Assembly: GCF_015207105.1 (NCBI RefSeq)
Contig: NZ_JADEXO010000008.1
Coordinates: forward strand, 37,768 to 101,767
Origin: a cf. Phormidesmis sp. LEGE 11477
GTDB lineage: Bacteria > Cyanobacteriota > Cyanobacteriia > Phormidesmidales > Phormidesmidaceae
Direction: 5' to 3'
Length of the DNA stretch: 64,000 bases
The position numbers were made by a program, and so were the translations under genes. The number at the start of each line of letters is the position of its first letter. The stretch's first letter is position 1. This document shows positions 15,839-24,808 of this stretch, piece by piece. The notes beneath the pieces were generated by a model that saw only the letters and a program-made list of their open reading frames with translations, was not told the origin of the DNA and searched no databases.

Positions 15839-16581
15839 CTACTATTTATGAGCCTTTTTTGGCGAAGGCGATCGCCTTGCTAGAAGGCAGCCTCGATTTG
15901 AGCCCTTACCCTATTCCTGCCGGGTTTGACTCTAAAAGCGCTGTCACTGGCAAGGGCAAACGCGAAACCACCGTTACAACTACTAGCTACGGCGCTAAAG
16001 CACCCAAGCTCAGACAGATTCGTGCTGCCCACGTCCAAGGCGGCGCGGCACTTCAGGTGCTCAACTTCGTCATCTTTCCAGAGCTAAACTACGATTTGCC
16101 TTTCTTTGGCGCGGATCTTGTCACCTTGCCCGGTGGCCATCTGATTGCTATTGACATGCAGCCACTGTTCCAAACTGAAGAGTATCAGGCAAAGTACTCT
16201 GGGCCACTGATGGAAATGTTTCATCGCTATCAGGCCGACCTGCCGTGGGGAGGCGACTTCCCAGAAGAAGCGCAGGCATTCTTTTCGCCCGCTTTTCTAT
16301 GGACCCGGCCCGCTGAAACTGAGGCAGTAGAAACCTATGTATTCGATGCTTTTTCTGACTATCTCAAGGCGTACATAGCGTTTGTCCAGGCGGCTGAACC
16401 GGTAAGCGATTTAGAGCAGCTAAGCGCGATCAGGGCCGCTCAGCTTCGCTACGCTCGCTATCGGGCAGAAAAAGATCCGGCTAGAGGCATGCTAACCCGG
16501 TTCTATGGCCCAGAATGGACAGAAGCGTATATCCACGGGTTCTTGTTCGATTTAGAAAAAGACGCTCGAATAACCGCCTGA
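15835..16581 (+). CDS. pebB: PebB, phycoerythrobilin:ferredoxin oxidoreductase
   Basis: Second enzyme of phycoerythrobilin synthesis, reducing 15,16-dihydrobiliverdin at the A-ring diene. Marks: [14 protein letters not shown] at the start, a [28 protein letters not shown] segment, [52 protein letters not shown] and [26 protein letters not shown]. These separate it from PebA. It starts within pebA by a 4-bp overlap and is followed 437 bp later by cpcB. Having pebAB agrees with the PE linker operon: the cell must supply phycoerythrobilin for PE. Confidence 0.93.
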   Translation: MTTIYEPFLAKAIALLEGSLDLSPYPIPAGFDSKSAVTGKGKRETTVTTTSYGAKAPKLRQIRAAHVQGGAALQVLNFVIFPELNYDLPFFGADLVTLPGGHLIAIDMQPLFQTEEYQAKYSGPLMEMFHRYQADLPWGGDFPEEAQAFFSPAFLWTRPAETEAVETYVFDAFSDYLKAYIAFVQAAEPVSDLEQLSAIRAAQLRYARYRAEKDPARGMLTRFYGPEWTEAYIHGFLFDLEKDARITA

Positions 16582-17018
16582 GATGACAGCCTAAGGCTAG
16601 CAGCGGTCAAGCCCGGTTTCGCTTAAGTGCATTTTTGTAACAAAAACCGAATAGTTAGAGACAAACGGCTGCTTTGGCCCTTTGGATGCCCCTAGTTGAT
16701 GCAGTGAAAACACTTGCTACGCCTGCTATTCAGATGAATCAGCCTTTTATGAACTTTCTTGAATTTTCTTAGATTCGCGCCGTATCCGTCCTAATCTTTA
16801 TATTACGGGAACAGCAAATTACTAACGGTCTATATCTCTTCTAGATCGCTTTGAAAGGGTGTAAATCCTCTCTCAAAGGTTCTAAGATATTACCTGAGGT
16901 CATGGCTCAACCCGAACGAAACTATCTAAAGGAAGATAGTGACGTCACGGGCTTTTCAAAAACAAGAACCCGGCTAGAAACCCCGTTTCATAGCCAGATA
17001 TAAGGAGAATTAGGATCT
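16582..17018 (+). promoter_or_regulatory. cpcBA upstream region and leader
   Basis: A 437-bp non-coding stretch that must hold the strong cpcBA promoter and a long leader. A perfect 10-bp palindrome GTGACGTCAC lies at 16939-16948, 71 bp before the cpcB ATG. A textbook ribosome site (AAGGAG) stands just before the start. I could not choose -10/-35 boxes with confidence. Confidence 0.6.
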
Positions 17019-17537
17019 ATGTTTGATGCCTTTGCTAAGGTCGTTTCACAAGCTGACACACGCGGTGAGTTCATCAGTGCGTCCCAGCTAGATGCGCTAG
17101 ATAAAATGGTTGCCGATGGCAACAAGAGAATGGATGTCGTTAACGGTATCACTAACAACGCATCTTCCATTGTTGCGAATGCCGCTCGCTCTCTGTTCGC
17201 TGAGCAGCCTCAGCTAATCCAGCCCGGTGGTAATGCTTATACCTCTCGTCGGATGGCTGCTTGCCTGCGCGATATGGAAATCATTCTGCGCTATGTCACT
17301 TACGCAATGTTCTCTGGCGATGCCAGCGTACTAGACGATCGTTGCCTCAACGGTCTGCGTGAGACTTATGTTGCGCTAGGCACACCCGGTGGTTCTGTTG
17401 CAACTGGCGTTGAGAAGATGAAAGCTGCTGCACTTGCGATCGCAGGCGACAACAGCAACGTAACTAATGGCGATTGCAGCAACCTACTTGCTGAACTCGG
17501 TGGTTACTTTGACCGTGCAGCTTCCGCTGTTGCGTAG
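17019..17537 (+). CDS. cpcB: CpcB, C-phycocyanin beta subunit
   Basis: Beta chain of phycocyanin, a rod light-harvesting protein. The 172 residues match the family end to end ([60 protein letters not shown]). The bilin cysteines are present: Cys82 in MAACLRD (the target of the CpcS/CpcU type) and Cys153 in GDCSN (the target of CpcT). Cys109 is the usual non-bilin cysteine, and Asn72 is the residue normally methylated by CpcM. There is no third bilin site as in PE, so it is phycocyanin and not PE. cpcA follows after 67 bp. Confidence 0.97.
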   Translation: MFDAFAKVVSQADTRGEFISASQLDALDKMVADGNKRMDVVNGITNNASSIVANAARSLFAEQPQLIQPGGNAYTSRRMAACLRDMEIILRYVTYAMFSGDASVLDDRCLNGLRETYVALGTPGGSVATGVEKMKAAALAIAGDNSNVTNGDCSNLLAELGGYFDRAASAVA

Positions 17538-17604
17538 TCTTGTAGGCTGAGCAACTAAGCTAAACAATTAAACCGTCTAAAACTCAATTAGGAGATCTTT
17601 AAAG

Positions 17605-18093
17605 ATGAAAACTCCTTTGACTGAAGCAGTCTCGGCTGCTGATTCTCAAGGTCGTTTCCTCAGCTCGACTGAAATGCAGGTTGCATTTGGTCGCTTTGGT
17701 CAGGCAAAGGCTAGCCTCGAAGCTGCTCGCGCATTGACTCAAAAGTCTGACAGCCTGGCTCAAGGTGCTGCTCAAGCTGTTTACAACAAATTTCCTTACA
17801 CGACTCAGATGCAGGGGCCTCAGTACGCTGCTGACCAGCGTGGTAAGGACAAGTGTGTTCGCGATATCGGCTACTACCTACGGATGATCACCTACTGCCT
17901 GATTGTCGGTGGTACAGGTCCGATGGACGACTACCTGGTTTCTGGTCTTGCTGAAATCAACAAGACTTTTGACCTATCGCCTAGCTGGTATGTAGAAGCG
18001 CTCAAGCATATCCAATCAAACCATGGTTTGTCTGGTATTCCTGCTACTGAAGCAAATAACTACATCAACTACGCGATCAACGCACTTAGCTAA
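17605..18093 (+). CDS. cpcA: CpcA, C-phycocyanin alpha subunit
   Basis: Alpha chain of phycocyanin, 162 residues, the standard length. [61 protein letters not shown] and [13 protein letters not shown] are all typical. Cys84 (KDKCVRD) is the single bilin site, loaded by CpcE/CpcF encoded just downstream. AGGAG at 17590-17594 gives efficient translation. No rod-linker genes (cpcC, cpcD) follow, unlike many cpcBACD operons; they must be elsewhere if present. Confidence 0.97.
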   Translation: MKTPLTEAVSAADSQGRFLSSTEMQVAFGRFGQAKASLEAARALTQKSDSLAQGAAQAVYNKFPYTTQMQGPQYAADQRGKDKCVRDIGYYLRMITYCLIVGGTGPMDDYLVSGLAEINKTFDLSPSWYVEALKHIQSNHGLSGIPATEANNYINYAINALS

Positions 18094-18166
18094 TTAGCCA
18101 AATTGATGCTTCTAGCCTCTGATCTACTAGCTCTAGTATCTACAGGCGGTTAGACTTCAATTTTTT

Positions 18167-18222
18167 ACCCAGAGAGATATGCGATTACTGGAAGCGTCTA
18201 GTGGTTGTTTGTTTCTCTGGGT
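18167..18222 (+). terminator. Hairpin between cpcA and cpcE
   Basis: ACCCAGAGA (18167-18175) can pair with TCTCTGGGT (18214-18222) across a 38-nt loop, 73 bp after the cpcA stop. Only a weak T-rich tail follows. It is a likely attenuator or 3'-end stabiliser that keeps cpcE/F expression low relative to cpcBA. Confidence 0.45.
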
Positions 18223-18285
18223 TTGCTATGTACAGGTATTTGTGCGGATAGCTGGTATGAAAAATAAAAAGACGCAGTAACCGGG

Positions 18286-19101
18286 TTGATAAAGTTGGAA
18301 GCTAACGAGCGTGCGCCGCAAATCACATTAAAGCAGGCGATCGCAAACCTAAAGCAAACAGCAGACACTAGCGATCGCTACTATGCCGCCTGGTGGTTAG
18401 GTCGATTTGGCACAGGTACGCCCGAAGTCATTTCTCTGCTGCTATCGGCCTTAGAAGATAGTGAAGACCGTGCCCCTGACGGTGGCTTTCCATTGCGGCG
18501 CAACGCTGCTAGAGCATTAGGCAAAGTGGGTGACGCCTCAGTAATTCCTGCGTTAATAGCGGCCCTAGACTGCTCAGATTATTACGTGCGCGAAGCGGCT
18601 GCTCAGTCACTAGAGTCACTAGGTGCAACTGAGAGCATAGAGAAGCTGCTTTCCCTTTTAGCAGGGGGCGTAGAAGCGGCTGTAGAAATGCCCGGAAAGC
18701 CGCACTTAGTTCAGCCCTATAACGCTATTCTTGAAGCATTAGGAGAACTAGGCGATGCTGACATTGTGCCTACCATCGAACCTTTCTTAGCTCATGAAAT
18801 CGTCCAAGTTAAGAATGCGGCTGCTAGCGCCATGTATCAACTCACAGGCGAAGGCCGCTATGCCGAAAAGCTAGTTGAAACGCTGCAGTGTGACGATTTA
18901 CAGCTGCGACGTTCGGCACTGTTAGACCTCGGTGAGATTGGATATTTACCAGCAGCAACGGCTATTGCTGAAACCCTAGCGGAAAACAGTATTAAACTCA
19001 TTGCGCTGAAAGGACTGCTAGAAAAAGAAATCTCTACGTCTACTACGCTAGTTTCCCCTAAAGCCTGCAACGTCATGGAGCTGATGGATTCGCTGCTGTA
19101 A
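18286..19101 (+). CDS. cpcE: CpcE, phycocyanobilin lyase subunit alpha
   Basis: One half of the heterodimeric CpcE/CpcF lyase that attaches phycocyanobilin to Cys84 of CpcA. The 271-residue HEAT (PBS lyase) protein has the CpcE pattern: LKQAIANLKQTADTSDRYYAAWWLGRFG, GGFPLRRNAARALGKVGD, DYYVREAAAQSLESLG, a GGVEAAVEMPGKPHLVQPY segment and LRRSALLDLGEIGYLPAA with NSIKLIALKGLLE. The only start near the conserved part is TTG at 18286 (another at 18295), with no strong ribosome site, which may itself limit translation. PecE is a close relative, but cpcBA directly upstream favours CpcE. Confidence 0.9.
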   Translation: MIKLEANERAPQITLKQAIANLKQTADTSDRYYAAWWLGRFGTGTPEVISLLLSALEDSEDRAPDGGFPLRRNAARALGKVGDASVIPALIAALDCSDYYVREAAAQSLESLGATESIEKLLSLLAGGVEAAVEMPGKPHLVQPYNAILEALGELGDADIVPTIEPFLAHEIVQVKNAAASAMYQLTGEGRYAEKLVETLQCDDLQLRRSALLDLGEIGYLPAATAIAETLAENSIKLIALKGLLEKEISTSTTLVSPKACNVMELMDSLL

Positions 19102-19326
19102 TTTTTACTTTTCGATTCCTATCGATCTCAGCTGTCTCAGCACTATAGTCGTGGCGCTACATGGCGAGTCGTTAATGCATTAGTGGATGCTATGCACTTG
19201 ACGCTATATAAGACTGGGCTACAGCTTCTAAGATATGGCTTCAGCTAAGTGCGAATCGCTATCGTATCAGCCTTGTTGCAGTGCTAGCTATTATGTTTAT
19301 CTCGCTAGTCTTCGGTTCTCTTGCTT

Positions 19327-19992
19327 ATGTCGGATTCTAATTTGTTACTTCGAGAGAGGCTGCAGGCCGTAGAGGCGGCTGATTCTGCCCAGGGATTGCT
19401 CGATTCAGTGGAGGCACTAGCGGCGCTAGCCGATGAGGGTGCGATCGATACGCTGATTCAAGTACTGGGATACAACAATCCGGGGGCAGCAGTAGCAGCA
19501 GTCGATGGCTTAATCAAAATTGGAACGCCTGCGGCCTCAGCTTTGCTGACCCAAATCGATGGCTATAACTACGGCGCGCGGGCCTGGGCGCTAAGAGTGT
19601 TGGCAGGTATTGGCGATCCGCGCGGGCTAGATTTGATCCTAGAAACGGCGGTAGAAGATTTTTCGCTGAGCGTGCGGCGAGCAGCGGCGAGAGGCTTGGG
19701 TGCTATTCAGTGGGAAAAGCTACCGGAGGAGAAAAGGAAAGAAGAACAGGCTAGAACCCTACAAACGCTGCTAAAGGTGGTAGAAGATGTTGAATGGGTG
19801 GTTCGATACGGCGCTGTTGTAGGATTGCAAGGTGTGGCGATCGCACTCATTCAAGCAGGAGCCTTCGAGCTAACCGACCCGGTCGTCACAGGGTTGCAAG
19901 AGCGCCACCAAAAAGACGATATCTTAGCTGTACAAGCTCGCGCTCGGTGGGCTCTTATGCAGATTCAATCTTTCGACCAGACAGATAGTTGA
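19327..19992 (+). CDS. cpcF: CpcF, phycocyanobilin lyase subunit beta
   Basis: Second half of the CpcE/CpcF lyase, 221 residues from ATG 19327; a TTG two codons earlier is possible. The HEAT repeats have the CpcF pattern: RLQAVEAADSAQGLLDSVEALAALAD, LIQVLGYNNPGAAVAAVDGLIKIG, IDGYNYGARAWALRVLAGIGDPRGL and FSLSVRRAAARGLGAIQW, then VEWVVRYGAVVGLQG. It lies 225 bp after cpcE, a wider gap than usual, with no clear signal inside it. panE follows after 9 bp. Confidence 0.9.
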   Translation: MSDSNLLLRERLQAVEAADSAQGLLDSVEALAALADEGAIDTLIQVLGYNNPGAAVAAVDGLIKIGTPAASALLTQIDGYNYGARAWALRVLAGIGDPRGLDLILETAVEDFSLSVRRAAARGLGAIQWEKLPEEKRKEEQARTLQTLLKVVEDVEWVVRYGAVVGLQGVAIALIQAGAFELTDPVVTGLQERHQKDDILAVQARARWALMQIQSFDQTDS

Positions 19993-20001
19993 ATCCCTTC
20001 T

Positions 20002-20976
20002 ATGTCTCTTCGCTACGCAATTATTGGCACTGGTGCTATCGGTGGCTACTATGGCGCTCGTCTCCAGCAGGCAGGCTGCGATGTTCACTTTCTATTGCGT
20101 AGCAGCTATGCATCTGTCAAAGCGCACGGCCTGCGAGTAGAGTCAATCGACGGCGATTTTGAACTGCCTGATGTCAATGCATATCACAGCTCAGCGGACA
20201 TGCCTGCGGTTGATGTCGCCATCGTGGCTTTGAAAACAACCCAAAATGAAAACTTGCATACGCTATTACCGGCATTAAACGAAGGCGGCGTGATTCTTTC
20301 TTTGCAAAATGGATTTGGCGTTGAAGCGGCAATTACCCAGCAGCTTGACCGGCATCGCATACCGGTGCCCGCTCTCTTTGGAGGGCTGTGTTTTATCTGC
20401 TCTAATCAGATAGCGCCAGGTCATTTTCGACATCTGGACTATGGCAAAATTCTTTTAGGGGTACATAATCAGCAGAACCAAAGGGACGCGCCGACGCCTC
20501 TATTAGAAAAGATTGCTGCCGACTTCGCTAAGGCAAACGTGCAGATAGAGACCACAGACGATCTGCCGATGGCGCGGTGGCAAAAGCTGGTTTGGAACGT
20601 GCCCTACAATGGCCTGTCAGTGGTCCTAAATGCCACGACTGCGGCAATGATGGCAGATACGGGTGTGCGATCGCTGATTACTACCCTCATGCAAGAAGTC
20701 GTCACTGCAGCAGACGCCTGGGGAGAGATGATCTCTCCTGGCATCCAGCGTACTCTTCCTGGCGATATTATCGATAGGATGCTAACTCATACAGAAACGA
20801 TGGCTCCCTATCGCACCAGTATGAAAATAGACTACGACGAAAAACGTCCGCTAGAAATCGCAGCTATTCTAGGCAATCCTGTTCGTGTTGCTCGCAGTAT
20901 CGGCATAGAGACGCCGTCTATGGCCATGCTACAGCAACAGCTCAGATTTCTAGATGAGCGAAATCGAAAAACATAA
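20002..20976 (+). CDS. Putative 2-dehydropantoate 2-reductase (PanE-like)
   Basis: An NADPH-dependent ketopantoate reductase-type enzyme (pantothenate/CoA synthesis), 324 residues. The N-terminal Rossmann motif GTGAIGGYYGARL (Gly9, Gly11, Gly14), VDVAIVALKTTQN, LSLQNGFGVE and the RWQKLVWNVPYNGLS segment with the catalytic-type Lys agree with the family. The C-terminal helical domain contains MKIDYDEKRPLEIAAILGNPVR, also typical. It starts 9 bp after cpcF, so it is likely on the same transcript although unrelated to pigments. Some paralogs act on other 2-keto acids, so substrate is not certain. Confidence 0.85.
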   Translation: MSLRYAIIGTGAIGGYYGARLQQAGCDVHFLLRSSYASVKAHGLRVESIDGDFELPDVNAYHSSADMPAVDVAIVALKTTQNENLHTLLPALNEGGVILSLQNGFGVEAAITQQLDRHRIPVPALFGGLCFICSNQIAPGHFRHLDYGKILLGVHNQQNQRDAPTPLLEKIAADFAKANVQIETTDDLPMARWQKLVWNVPYNGLSVVLNATTAAMMADTGVRSLITTLMQEVVTAADAWGEMISPGIQRTLPGDIIDRMLTHTETMAPYRTSMKIDYDEKRPLEIAAILGNPVRVARSIGIETPSMAMLQQQLRFLDERNRKT

Positions 20977-21033
20977 GGTCAATGCGCTGCTCTAGAGCTG
21001 CGGCCTTTTGACACAAGTCGTAGAACTAAGCTT

Positions 21034-22746
21034 TTATTTTCGAGTAGGATGACCGCTCAAAACAGCCTGTCTGTTTAATTCCTCAGCCTCTGTTTTATCG
21101 ATAAGTTGGTAGAGGTTTTCTGTCTCTGTTTTTTCAATAGCTATCTGTCGTTCTGCCAAGCTAGCTTCCAGTTGACTGAGCAGATTATCAGAAGGCTGAT
21201 AGAGAAAAACGTGATCCGAACTGTTGATAATTTTGTCTATATCAGTTTCATCCATATCGCCCTTCCCTCTGGGCAACCAAAAAAGACTATCGGTTGGCCT
21301 AAGCAACCGCCCGATCGACATAACATTGCTCAGGCGATAGTCTGAAACGAGGACGGCAGGCGCTGCTGATTGGGTCACAGCTTGGGGCACTTGAACAAGA
21401 AACAGGCGGCTATCTCTCCACCAAACAGAAGCGTGCAGGTTATGCCAAGAAGCGGCAATCATTAAGACTAAGACGATATGAAATAGCCCTTTTTGAAAGT
21501 AACTGTACCGGCTGGCCGTTGCAGAACGCCGCGATTGAGGACGACAGTAGCTAAAAGCGAAGCCCAAAATCAGAATCAAGCCCAGATATATCGGAATAGA
21601 ATACCGTGGAATCAGCGATCTAATCCCACCAAACAGAAGATCAGGGACGATCAATAAAACGCTTGGAACGAGACAAAATAGAATCGGTAAAAGCCACTGC
21701 CGTAGCTGACTTGCCGATAGCAAACGAAAGACAGCCCAGGTGAACAAAAGCAGCCACAAAATGGCAAATATTAGCCAGCGATCGCGCGGTATCCAATCCA
21801 GCACAAGGTAGCTAACATTTCTAGTCCATCCAAACAGCATGTCATCCAATGGTTTATCTGTGTTCTGCCAACTGGTCACAGCCTTCACTGAAGATATTCG
21901 GTAGAACATCCAACCTAACCAAGGGAGTATCGGCAAAGTTCCTAACAGTAAAAATCTCCCGAAATTCGCTATCCGCGAGGGGGCCAGCGGCGTCTGGTAG
22001 CCCAACCTTCCTACAACCGACGCGCTATCCTCTGTGAGGCTAGTAGCTGCATATCTCTGCAGGATCAGAACGTAAAGACCATGGATGGCAAACACTATGC
22101 CTGAGAGCAGATGAGTCCAAAACGTTAGGGCGACCGTCAAGCTATAAATCATCCAGGCACTGCGTCGATTACTACGTAGTGCCCTAAGCAGCATCGTGCT
22201 AGAGGCCAAGATACCCACTATCCAAAGGCTGTATGGCCGCGCTTCTTGCGCCTGTCGGATCAAGATAGGTGAAACGCACGCTAGGCAAAGCGTAATACTG
22301 GCTGTAGCCGGCGCGTTGAACAGCAGGCGTGCGAGCCCATAAAAAAGAGGCAGCGTCAACAAACTCGTTATCGCCGGAAAAGCTCGCATGGCCCCAGGCG
22401 AACTGCCGAAGACCTGGGCCCAGGCTCTAGCGAGTACGAAGTAGAGCGGCGCATGTTCTGGTCTGCTCGATAAAGCGCTGAGGCTATCACCCCAAGACTG
22501 GCCCGATTGAACAACGTCTTGATACTGAAAAAGCGATTCAGCCGAAACTATCCTACGGTCGAACTGTTCTCGAACAAGGGCTAGTGTGTAGCCAGAAACG
22601 CGCATTGAAGTAAAGACTTCGTCTTCCCAGTAAGGCTTTGTCGATAGATTACCTAGTCGAAAAGTAACGGCAAGAACTAGAGCGCCAGCCACAAGCAGCC
22701 GTAGATAGCTACCCCACCAGCGATTCGGTTTTCTATTAAGTATCAA
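21034..22746 (-). CDS. Multipass membrane glycosyltransferase (GT39-like), paralog 1
   Basis: A 570-residue GT-C fold membrane protein. After the first transmembrane helix comes a loop with the acidic motif PYWEDEVFTS, then RPEHAPLYFVLARAWAQVFG, both typical of the dolichyl-phosphate mannosyltransferase/ArnT-like group that uses lipid-linked sugars. About ten hydrophobic segments are followed by a non-membrane C-terminal part from about residue 430. Donor and acceptor cannot be read from sequence. The neighbouring gene at 22875 is a close relative in the same orientation, so the pair is a tandem duplication. It converges with panE. Confidence 0.8.
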   Translation of the reverse strand: MILNRKPNRWWGSYLRLLVAGALVLAVTFRLGNLSTKPYWEDEVFTSMRVSGYTLALVREQFDRRIVSAESLFQYQDVVQSGQSWGDSLSALSSRPEHAPLYFVLARAWAQVFGSSPGAMRAFPAITSLLTLPLFYGLARLLFNAPATASITLCLACVSPILIRQAQEARPYSLWIVGILASSTMLLRALRSNRRSAWMIYSLTVALTFWTHLLSGIVFAIHGLYVLILQRYAATSLTEDSASVVGRLGYQTPLAPSRIANFGRFLLLGTLPILPWLGWMFYRISSVKAVTSWQNTDKPLDDMLFGWTRNVSYLVLDWIPRDRWLIFAILWLLLFTWAVFRLLSASQLRQWLLPILFCLVPSVLLIVPDLLFGGIRSLIPRYSIPIYLGLILILGFAFSYCRPQSRRSATASRYSYFQKGLFHIVLVLMIAASWHNLHASVWWRDSRLFLVQVPQAVTQSAAPAVLVSDYRLSNVMSIGRLLRPTDSLFWLPRGKGDMDETDIDKIINSSDHVFLYQPSDNLLSQLEASLAERQIAIEKTETENLYQLIDKTEAEELNRQAVLSGHPTRK

Positions 22747-22874
22747 AGTGGCAGTCCTGGCTAATATCCTCAGTCTAAAGGTACTGTTTAATCGGTAGAT
22801 ATAAACAAACTGCCTATAGCTTTCGAAGAGTTGCTTAGGACATTCTTGTCGGCTAAAACCGATAGAGTAACGCC

Positions 22875-24605
22875 TTACTGTGACATTGGTCTACTTATCT
22901 TGTAGATATCTTGTATCTCCATTTCTTCAACAGCTAGCTGTCGCTGCTCTGCGCCATCTTCGACTCGGTCAAGTAGATACTCAGATGGTCTAAAAAGAAA
23001 GATATTATCAGCACTACCTAAGATCCTGTCTACATCGACTCCTTTGTCTATAAGTTCCTTTTCGCGAAACCACAAAAAGCGATCGGTTGGCCTCAGCATC
23101 AGTCCAACCGACATAAAATTGCCCACACGATAATCGGAAACAAAGGTGATCGGCGTCGCCGTCTGAGTTACAGCTTGAGCGACGCTCAAAGAATACAGTT
23201 GGCTGTCTTTCCACCAGACGGGAGAGCGTAGGTTGTTCCAGGAAGCGAATATCATCAGAACTAAGACGATGTGAAACAGCCCAGCCTGGAAATAACGGCG
23301 TCCTTTTGCGATGGGTGGGCGCTGTAGTCGGGACACACCAAAGCTAAGACCGAAGCTCAAAACGAAGATCGCGCCTAGGTAGGTTGGCATAGAGTAATGG
23401 GGAACGAGCGATCTAATACCACCAAATACAAGGTCAAGACCTACTAACAGACCGCCAGGGATGACACAGAGCAGAACGGGTAATAGCCACTGTCGTAGAT
23501 GAGCGCTTGATAGTAGACAAAAAAGGCACCAGGCGAACAGAAGCAGCCAGAAAGCCACGAACATCAACCACTGACCCGGTGGCATCCAAAAAAAAGAAAG
23601 ACGACTTACATTGTTTAACCAGCCGCCCATCAGATCACCTAGCGACAGGGGCTTACTCTGCCACTCAGTAACAGCCTGAACCGACTCAAATTGGGAGAAC
23701 ATCTGGCCTAGCCAGGGCAGGATCGCGAGCAGCCCAAATGATAGAAACTTGCGGAAATTCAGTAGACGTAAACGATCTACCGAGGGTCTTTGAAAACTTG
23801 GGTCTGTTGAAGCAGAGGGACTATCCCCTTCTACGTTCGTACGGTGAATACTGACCGCTTTGAGATCTATCTTTTCGTACCTACGCAAAATTAGAACGTA
23901 GAGACTATGTGCGATGAACAATGGGCCTGATAGCAGATGAGTCCAAAACGTCAGCGCAACTGTCAAACTATAGATCGCCCAGGCGCTGCGCCTGTTGCTG
24001 TGCAGAGCGCTAAGTAGAGCCACGCTAGACGCTAAAATGCCGACCATCCAAAGGCTGTAGGGTCGCGCTTCTTGAGCGTACCGAATCAATATGGGAGAAA
24101 CGCACGCTAAACACAGCGTGATCTTTGCTGTCGTCGCAGAATTGAACAATAGCCGAGCAAGCCAGTAAAAGAGCGGCAGAGTAAACAGACTAGTGACCGC
24201 TGGAAACGCTCGCATTGCCCCTACCGAACCGCCAAATACCTGCGCCCAAGCTCTAGCGAGTACAAAGTAAAGCGGCGCATGCTCTGGCCTATTTAACAAA
24301 GCGGCAAGGCTATCACCCCAAGAGCGGTCTGCTTTAGCAACGTCTTGGTATTGAGAGAGCGCTTCGATCGAAATAATTTGGCTATCAATCTGTTGTCGAA
24401 CAGTTTCCAAATGATAGCCAGAAACTCTAACCGAAGTATAAACTTCGTCTTCCCAGTAGGGCTTGGTTGACAGATCCCCCAGCCGAAAAATGACAGCTAG
24501 GATTAGAGCGCCAATCACAAGCAGTTTTAAGTAGAGGCTCCACCCACGCTCTATTCTGCCGAAACGCTCTGGCTTTCTAGACTCTGGCCTTTTAAAAAGT
24601 ATCAA
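22875..24605 (-). CDS. Multipass membrane glycosyltransferase (GT39-like), paralog 2
   Basis: A 576-residue relative of the protein encoded at 21034, with long stretches nearly the same: LSTKPYWEDEVYTSVRVSGY, RPEHAPLYFVLARAWAQVFG, CLACVSPILIRYAQEARPYS and SAWAIYSLTVALTFWTHLLSG. The loops between helices and the C-terminal soluble part (from about residue 440) differ more, which suggests a change in acceptor choice after duplication. The pair lies apart from the polysaccharide cluster at 53-64 kb but might act on the same or a similar surface polymer or on proteins. Confidence 0.8.
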   Translation of the reverse strand: MILFKRPESRKPERFGRIERGWSLYLKLLVIGALILAVIFRLGDLSTKPYWEDEVYTSVRVSGYHLETVRQQIDSQIISIEALSQYQDVAKADRSWGDSLAALLNRPEHAPLYFVLARAWAQVFGGSVGAMRAFPAVTSLFTLPLFYWLARLLFNSATTAKITLCLACVSPILIRYAQEARPYSLWMVGILASSVALLSALHSNRRSAWAIYSLTVALTFWTHLLSGPLFIAHSLYVLILRRYEKIDLKAVSIHRTNVEGDSPSASTDPSFQRPSVDRLRLLNFRKFLSFGLLAILPWLGQMFSQFESVQAVTEWQSKPLSLGDLMGGWLNNVSRLSFFWMPPGQWLMFVAFWLLLFAWCLFCLLSSAHLRQWLLPVLLCVIPGGLLVGLDLVFGGIRSLVPHYSMPTYLGAIFVLSFGLSFGVSRLQRPPIAKGRRYFQAGLFHIVLVLMIFASWNNLRSPVWWKDSQLYSLSVAQAVTQTATPITFVSDYRVGNFMSVGLMLRPTDRFLWFREKELIDKGVDVDRILGSADNIFLFRPSEYLLDRVEDGAEQRQLAVEEMEIQDIYKISRPMSQ

Positions 24606-24808
24606 GATGATAATCCGGTCTTAATTTTAAAGACAGACGTATTAGATGGACGTATCAGATGGACGGAGAGCGTACGCCTAGCTCTAATAGGAAACCGCAA
24701 TGGGAAACTGCAATAAGAAAAAGGATACCGAACAATTTCCATGCTCAGTATCCCGATTTGTTCAGTTGTGTTGAAGATTCAGTGATGTTGGAGAATCTGG
24801 GCGTGACC

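Noticed and set aside
15068..16581. Order pebB then pebA
   Set aside because: The first gene has the PebA form (SWCYQ, SAERDP...HEWSERFL) and the second the PebB form ([22 protein letters not shown]), so the usual pebA-pebB order holds.
17019..18093. Reading the subunit pair as phycoerythrin cpeBA, given the PE operon nearby
   Set aside because: The beta chain has only the two PC bilin cysteines (82 and 153) and the alpha chain only Cys84; both match phycocyanin over their full length, and cpcE/cpcF follow.
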